A DNA stretch of 64,000 nt from Hyphomicrobiales bacterium (lineage in GTDB: Bacteria; Pseudomonadota; Alphaproteobacteria; Rhizobiales; Rhizobiaceae). Shown here one piece after another: positions 59,818 to 64,000 of this stretch. The stretch is from contig UCMW01000004.1 of assembly GCA_900473745.1 (NCBI GenBank), positions 558,001 through 622,000 on the forward strand, read 5' to 3'. Positions within the stretch are counted from its first letter, which is position 1; the number at the start of each line of letters is the position of its first letter. A program made the translations under genes and the position numbers. The notes under the pieces were generated by a model that did not search any database, was not told where the DNA came from, and saw nothing but the letters and a program-made list of their open reading frames with translations.

Positions 59818-62800
59818 ATGAAATTCAACCGCCTCCGCGTCGTTGGCTTCAAGTCCTTCGTCGAACCCTCCGATTTCATCATCGAGCGCGGCCTGACCGG
59901 CATTGTCGGGCCGAATGGCTGCGGCAAGTCGAACCTGGTCGAAGCGCTCCGCTGGGTGATGGGCGAGAATTCCTACAAAAACATGCGCGCGTCCGGCATG
60001 GACGACGTCATCTTCTCCGGCTCCGGCAACCGCCCGGCGCGCAACTCGGCGGAAGTCGGGCTTTATCTCGACAATTCCGACCGCACGGCACCCGCCGCCT
60101 TCAACGATGCCGACGAGATCCAGGTGACCCGCCGTATCGAGCGCGGCAATGGCTCGGTCTATCGCATCAACGGCAAGGAAGCCCGCGCCAAGGATGTGCA
60201 GCTTCTCTTCGCCGATGCCTCGACCGGCGCCCGCTCGCCCTCCATGGTCGGCCAGGGGCGCATCGGCGAACTGATCCAGGCAAAACCCCAGGCGCGCCGG
60301 CAGTTGCTGGAAGAGGCCGCCGGCATTTCCGGCCTGCATTCCCGCCGCCACGAGGCAGAACTGAGGCTGCGCGCCGCCGAAACCAATCTTGAGCGACTGG
60401 AAGACATCACCACCCAGCTCGAAAGCCAGATCGAGAGCCTGAAGCGCCAGGCCCGCCAGGCCAATCGCTTCAAGCAGTTGTCGGCCGAAATCCGGGCGCA
60501 CGAGGCCATGCTGCTGCATATCCGCTGGGCGCAGGCCAAGCAGGCCGAGGGCGAAGCCGAAAGCGCCCTGAACCAAGCCATGTCCACGGTCGCCGAAAAG
60601 GCGAACCACCAGATGGAGGCAGCCAAGCTTCAAGCCGTGGCGAGCCTCAAGATGCCGGAATTGCGCGAGGAGGAGGCCAAATGCGCCGCCGCCCTGCAGC
60701 GCCTGCAGATCGCCCGCAGCCAGCTCGACGAGGAAGCAAGCCGTATCCTGCGCCGCCGCGACGAACTCACCCGTCGGCTCGCACAGTTGGATGAGGACAT
60801 CCGCCGCGAGGAGCGCCTCGTCTCGGAAAACGCCGAGGTCATCAATCGCCTGGCGGAAGAAGAGGCCGAACTCGAAGAAATCCTTGCCGATGCCGGACGT
60901 TTTGCCGAGGAGGCGAAGGAGACCTTCGAAGCCGCTGCCGCAACCCTTGCCGACAGCGAGCGTGATTTCACCCGGCTGACCGCCGAACGCGCCGAGGCCG
61001 CCGCCGGCCGCAACCAGCTGGAACGCGCCATCCGCGACATGGCTGAGCGCCGTGCTCGCCTCGAACGCCAGGTCTCCGACGCCTCCCGCGAACTGTCCGA
61101 CATCTCCGACCGCATCGCCGCCTTGCCCGACCCGGACGAAAAGCGCGAAATGGTCGAGATCGCCGAACAGGCGGTGGCCGATGCTGAAAGCTCCGCTATG
61201 GAGGCAGAAGCAGCGCTCACTGAAGCGCGCCGCACCGAAAGCCATCTGCGCCAGCCGCTCGAAGCCGCCCGCGCCCGCGTCAACGGTCTGGAGACCGAAG
61301 CCCGCACCATCGCCCGCATCCTGGCCTCCACCACGACAGGCGACTTCCCGCCTGTCGCTGACGAGCTCTCCGTCGATCGCGGCTATGAGACGGCCCTGGG
61401 TGCCGCCTTGGGCGATGATCTCGACAGCGCACTCGACCAATCCGCTCCCGCACACTGGCACGGCAATGGCGACGGGGCAGGGGACCCGAGCCTGCCATCC
61501 GGCGCCAAGCCGCTCATCGCCCATGTCCGCGCGCCAGCAGCGCTCACCCGTGCACTGCGCCAGATCGGCGTGGTCGAGGAAGCCGATGCGCTTGCCCTCA
61601 TGGCCAAACTCGCTCCCGGCCAGCGCCTCGTCACCCGTGACGGCGCCGTCTATCGCTGGGACGGTCATGTCACCGGCGCCGATGCCCCGAGTGCTGCCGC
61701 CCTGCGTCTTGCCCAGAAAAATCGGCTTGCCAAAATCGAGATCGAAACCGAGGAAGCCCGCGACCAGATGGTCGAGGCCGAGGATCGCCTGGCCGAGGCC
61801 GCAGACACCATCCGCACGGAGGAAGTTCGCCTCACCGATGCCCGCGACCGCAGCCGCCTGACGGTCCGCGCACTCGCCGAAGCCCGCGATGCCCTTGCGC
61901 AGGCCGAACGCGCCTCGGGTGATCTCATCCGCCGCCGCGAGGTGGTCGAGGAGGCGGTGAACGGTCTGAAAGCGCAGATCGAGGAGATCGTCGAGCAGGA
62001 AGAAACCGCTCGCATCGAGATGGAGGAGACGCCCGACCTCTCCGCACTCGACACCCGCTTGCGCGATGCCGAGGCTATTGTCGCCCGCGACCGTGGCCTG
62101 CTCGCCGAAGCCCGCGCCCGATTTGAAGGTCTTGCCCGTGAAGACGAGATGCGTCGCCGCCGCATCCTTTCGATCCGCCAGGAAAAGCAGAACTGGCAGG
62201 GCCGCGCAAAATCCGCCGAGGAGCACATCGCGACGCTGCGCGAGCGCGAGGCGGAAGCCCGCGAGGAGATCACCGATCTCGAAATGGCACCCGATGAATT
62301 CGAGGACAAGCGCCGCAACCTGATGACCGCGCTCGACAAGGCCGAGAAGGATCGCCGCGACGCCGCTGACCGCCTGATCGAGGCCGAGACCCGCCAGCGC
62401 GAGGCTGACCAGAAGGCGGCAGCCGCCTTGGCCGAGCTCGCCGAAAGCAGGGAAAAGCGCGGCCGCGCCGAAGAACGCCTCGTCTCCGCCCGCGAATGGC
62501 GTGTCGATGCCGAGGCCCGCATTGCTGAAGCCTTGAACGTCCCCCCGCATGAGGCCTTCCGCCTGACGGGTCTGAAAGACCCCTCGCAGATCGGCGACCT
62601 GCGCGAAGTCGAGCGCAATGTCGACCGGTTGAAGATGGAGCGCGAGCGTTTGGGTGCCGTGAACCTGCGCGCCGAGGAGGAGCAGAAGGAACTGTCCGAC
62701 AAGCTCGCCGCAATGATCAAGGAGCGCGACGACATCATCGATGCGATCCGCAAGCTGCGCGGCGCAATCCAAAGCCTCAACCGCGAAGGCCGCGAACGCC

Positions 62801-63282
62801 TGCTCGCCGCCTTCGACGTGGTCAACGCCCAGTTCCAGCGTCTCTTCACCCACCTCTTCAACGGCGGCACCGCCGAACTGCAGCTGATCGAAAGCGATGA
62901 CCCGCTCGAAGCCGGCCTCGAAATCCTCGCCCGCCCGCCGGGCAAGAAGCCGCAGACCATGACGCTGCTCTCGGGCGGCGAACAGGCGCTGACCGCCATG
63001 GCCCTGATCTTCGCCGTCTTCCTCACCAACCCCGCGCCGATCTGCGTCCTGGACGAAGTCGACGCCCCGCTCGACGACCACAATGTCGAGCGCTACTGCA
63101 ATCTGATGGACGAAATGGCCGCCTCCACCGAGACCCGCTTCGTCATCATCACCCACAACCCCATCACCATGGCCCGCATGAACCGCCTCTTCGGCGTCAC
63201 CATGGCCGAGCAAGGCGTCAGCCAGCTCGTCTCCGTCGACCTGCAGACGGCGGAGGCGTTGCGCGAGCGGGAGGCGGTATGA
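59818..63282 (+). CDS. smc: Chromosome segregation protein SMC
   Basis: SMC is the ATPase core of bacterial condensin and works with ScpA and ScpB on the nucleoid. The 1154-residue product has Walker A GPNGCGKS at 31-38, the Q-loop region RWVMGENS, two long coiled coils (about 170-500 and 660-1000), a hinge (about 510-640), the ABC signature LLSGGEQALTAMAL near 1050 and Walker B ICVLDEVDAPLDD near 1075. The frame is open upstream into the RIME-like element, but MKFNRLRVVGFKSFVEP at 59818 is the true N-terminus and has the GGGGAGG ribosome site. Confidence 0.97.
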   Translation: MKFNRLRVVGFKSFVEPSDFIIERGLTGIVGPNGCGKSNLVEALRWVMGENSYKNMRASGMDDVIFSGSGNRPARNSAEVGLYLDNSDRTAPAAFNDADEIQVTRRIERGNGSVYRINGKEARAKDVQLLFADASTGARSPSMVGQGRIGELIQAKPQARRQLLEEAAGISGLHSRRHEAELRLRAAETNLERLEDITTQLESQIESLKRQARQANRFKQLSAEIRAHEAMLLHIRWAQAKQAEGEAESALNQAMSTVAEKANHQMEAAKLQAVASLKMPELREEEAKCAAALQRLQIARSQLDEEASRILRRRDELTRRLAQLDEDIRREERLVSENAEVINRLAEEEAELEEILADAGRFAEEAKETFEAAAATLADSERDFTRLTAERAEAAAGRNQLERAIRDMAERRARLERQVSDASRELSDISDRIAALPDPDEKREMVEIAEQAVADAESSAMEAEAALTEARRTESHLRQPLEAARARVNGLETEARTIARILASTTTGDFPPVADELSVDRGYETALGAALGDDLDSALDQSAPAHWHGNGDGAGDPSLPSGAKPLIAHVRAPAALTRALRQIGVVEEADALALMAKLAPGQRLVTRDGAVYRWDGHVTGADAPSAAALRLAQKNRLAKIEIETEEARDQMVEAEDRLAEAADTIRTEEVRLTDARDRSRLTVRALAEARDALAQAERASGDLIRRREVVEEAVNGLKAQIEEIVEQEETARIEMEETPDLSALDTRLRDAEAIVARDRGLLAEARARFEGLAREDEMRRRRILSIRQEKQNWQGRAKSAEEHIATLREREAEAREEITDLEMAPDEFEDKRRNLMTALDKAEKDRRDAADRLIEAETRQREADQKAAAALAELAESREKRGRAEERLVSAREWRVDAEARIAEALNVPPHEAFRLTGLKDPSQIGDLREVERNVDRLKMERERLGAVNLRAEEEQKELSDKLAAMIKERDDIIDAIRKLRGAIQSLNREGRERLLAAFDVVNAQFQRLFTHLFNGGTAELQLIESDDPLEAGLEILARPPGKKPQTMTLLSGGEQALTAMALIFAVFLTNPAPICVLDEVDAPLDDHNVERYCNLMDEMAASTETRFVIITHNPITMARMNRLFGVTMAEQGVSQLVSVDLQTAEALREREAV

Positions 63283-63546
63283 TCAGGCGTCGTCTTCCGG
63301 CATTTGGGTCGCTTTAGTTGGCTCGGCTGGTGCAGCCACTCCTCGCTCGCGCAGAAGTTTGCCGAGTTTTCTAAACAGGTTCGCATGACGACGGACACTA
63401 CCTTCCCGATCGTTGATCGTGCTGTGAAACCAGTCTGTGTCAGGGGCGGCAAGATGAATGTGTTCGGTCTTCTCGTTATACCAGACTGAGATAGTGAGAG
63501 GGATGGTCTTTGTATTGCCTGCGCTCTTGCCCGATCGTTTATGCAT
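63283..63546 (-). CDS. Hypothetical 87-residue protein
   Basis: The ATG at 63546 has GGGAG seven bases upstream. The product is polar and basic with WYNEKTEHIHLAAPDTDWFH and HANLFRKLGKLLRERGVAA. The stop is directly adjacent to that of smc (convergent). Small proteins with WYN..T..IHLA..D patterns are common in rhizobia and may be DNA- or RNA-binding, but I do not recognise a named family. Confidence 0.65.
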   Translation of the reverse strand: MHKRSGKSAGNTKTIPLTISVWYNEKTEHIHLAAPDTDWFHSTINDREGSVRRHANLFRKLGKLLRERGVAAPAEPTKATQMPEDDA

Positions 63547-63618
63547 GATTACGCTCCCGTCAGGTTGTGGTGCAGTGTGCGCACATCCATGAGGCGCTGC
63601 AAGCCTCGAGTTTAGCTT

Positions 63619-63635
63619 GTTCCCAAAATGGGAAC
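63619..63635. promoter_or_regulatory. Palindromic operator before higBA
   Basis: GTTCCCA-AAA-TGGGAAC is a perfect palindrome with 7-bp arms, 15 bp upstream of the higB start. HigA-type antitoxins repress through such sites. Confidence 0.65.
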
Positions 63636-63650
63636 GTGGTAGGGCTTTAC

Positions 63651-63959
63651 ATGCGTGTGATTGCTCGTTCGGCCTGGATCGACTTCTGTGAAAGCCTGCC
63701 AAGTAGCGGACGGTCTGCTGCTCGTACCGCCTTTCGAGACTGGCACACTGCGGTCGAGGCTGCGACCTGGAGCAATTTCGCGGATGTGAAGGCCACATTT
63801 AACTCTGCCGACTATGTAAGCGACGGAAAGATTGTTTTCGATGTCGGCGGCAACAAGTTCAGGGTCGTCGCTCTGGTCGGGTTCAGGACAAAAAGAGTTT
63901 TCATCCTGTTTGTCGGAACGCACAGAGACTACGACAAAATCGACGTAGCGAAGCTTTGA
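63651..63959 (+). CDS. higB: HigB-family mRNA interferase toxin
   Basis: This 102-residue protein has the HigB toxin fold (PF09907 type): ARTAFRDWHTAVEAATWSNF, then GGNKFRVVALVGFRTKRVFI and LFVGTHRDYDKIDV with the conserved His/Asp residues. It cleaves mRNA on the ribosome and is neutralised by HigA, whose gene starts 9 bp downstream. The ATG at 63651 is used; the frame is open upstream through the operator. Confidence 0.9.
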   Translation: MRVIARSAWIDFCESLPSSGRSAARTAFRDWHTAVEAATWSNFADVKATFNSADYVSDGKIVFDVGGNKFRVVALVGFRTKRVFILFVGTHRDYDKIDVAKL

Positions 63960-63968
63960 GGAGCTGTC

Positions 63969-64000
63969 ATGGACATTGGCGCTGTAAGGACTTTGGCTGA
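63969..64000 (+). CDS. higA: HigA-type antitoxin, 5' end only
   Basis: An ATG at 63969 with GAGGAG upstream opens a frame reading MDIGAVRTLA at the right edge. Its place 9 bp after higB, with a strong ribosome site, fits the XRE-type HigA antitoxin; the helix-turn-helix lies beyond the window. Confidence 0.7.
   Translation, partial: MDIGAVRTLA

Noticed and set aside
59779..63213. Open frame of 1144 codons antisense to smc
   Set aside because: It is a shadow of the high-GC smc gene, whose protein is fully recognisable; the antisense product has no known motif.
63567..63650. Upstream extension of higB
   Set aside because: The extension runs through the perfect palindrome that looks like the operator, and the HigB fold begins at 63651.

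Overview
The window looks like a chromosomal segment from an alphaproteobacterium of the Rhizobiaceae (Rhizobium/Agrobacterium/Ciceribacter-like). The evidence is high GC with strong third-position GC bias, a CcrM-type GANTC methyltransferase, IalB and HWE-kinase families, the rhizobial order coxB-coxA-ctaB-ctaG-coxC-DUF983-surf1-ispH with thrB-rnhA further on, BioR-type boxes before bioY, and RIME-like palindromic intergenic repeats. I saw no rRNA, tRNA, CRISPR array, prophage or insertion sequence.

Layout. 1-5.4 kb: J-domain protein (cut by the left edge), lipoprotein, pdxH, a polysaccharide deacetylase, and an MFS exporter divergent from soxR with a textbook SoxR promoter between them. 5.6-9.9 kb: D-alanyl-D-alanine carboxypeptidase with a SPOR domain, a VapBC-type toxin-antitoxin pair, tldD, and an IalB-family protein. 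10.2-18.3 kb: the aa3 cytochrome c oxidase cluster (structural subunits, heme O synthase, copper chaperone, Surf1) followed by ispH, with a perfect FNR/FixK box just before coxB. 18.3-20.7 kb: a PAS-GGDEF-EAL protein and HicAB sit between ispH and thrB. 20.9-25.7 kb: thrB-rnhA, a Dabb protein, peroxiredoxin, DsbD N-domain protein, YqgE and a LysE exporter. 25.7-32.0 kb: a minus-strand run thrC - M16 peptidase - GNAT - membrane PAS-GGDEF-EAL protein.

32.3-43.8 kb is accessory and regulatory: XRE-cupin regulator divergent from an FMN monooxygenase, a lipid-kinase homologue, a HAD phosphatase, an SMR efflux gene with its TetR regulator, ArsR divergent from a NIPSNAP/ABM pair with twin operators, a GntR regulator that is probably BioR, bioY with three BioR-like boxes, and an HWE sensor kinase. 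43.8-45.2 kb is an AT-rich island with a membrane-anchored GNAT-like gene of foreign appearance next to ccrM.

46.9-63.3 kb carries an OmpA-family protein, mutY, an O-antigen ligase-like gene, DUF721 (DciA-like), dsbA and smc. Between DUF721 and dsbA lies an accessory block of about 7 kb: a TPR plus beta-barrel outer-membrane protein, a large exported FecR-domain protein with a TbpB-like glycine-rich C-terminal barrel, and a CHASE2 adenylate/guanylate cyclase. This Slam-like exporter, exported substrate and sensor cyclase arrangement is the best candidate here for an undescribed system. A RIME-like element with 32-nt perfect inverted ends sits directly upstream of smc. The right edge holds a HigBA pair, with higA cut off.
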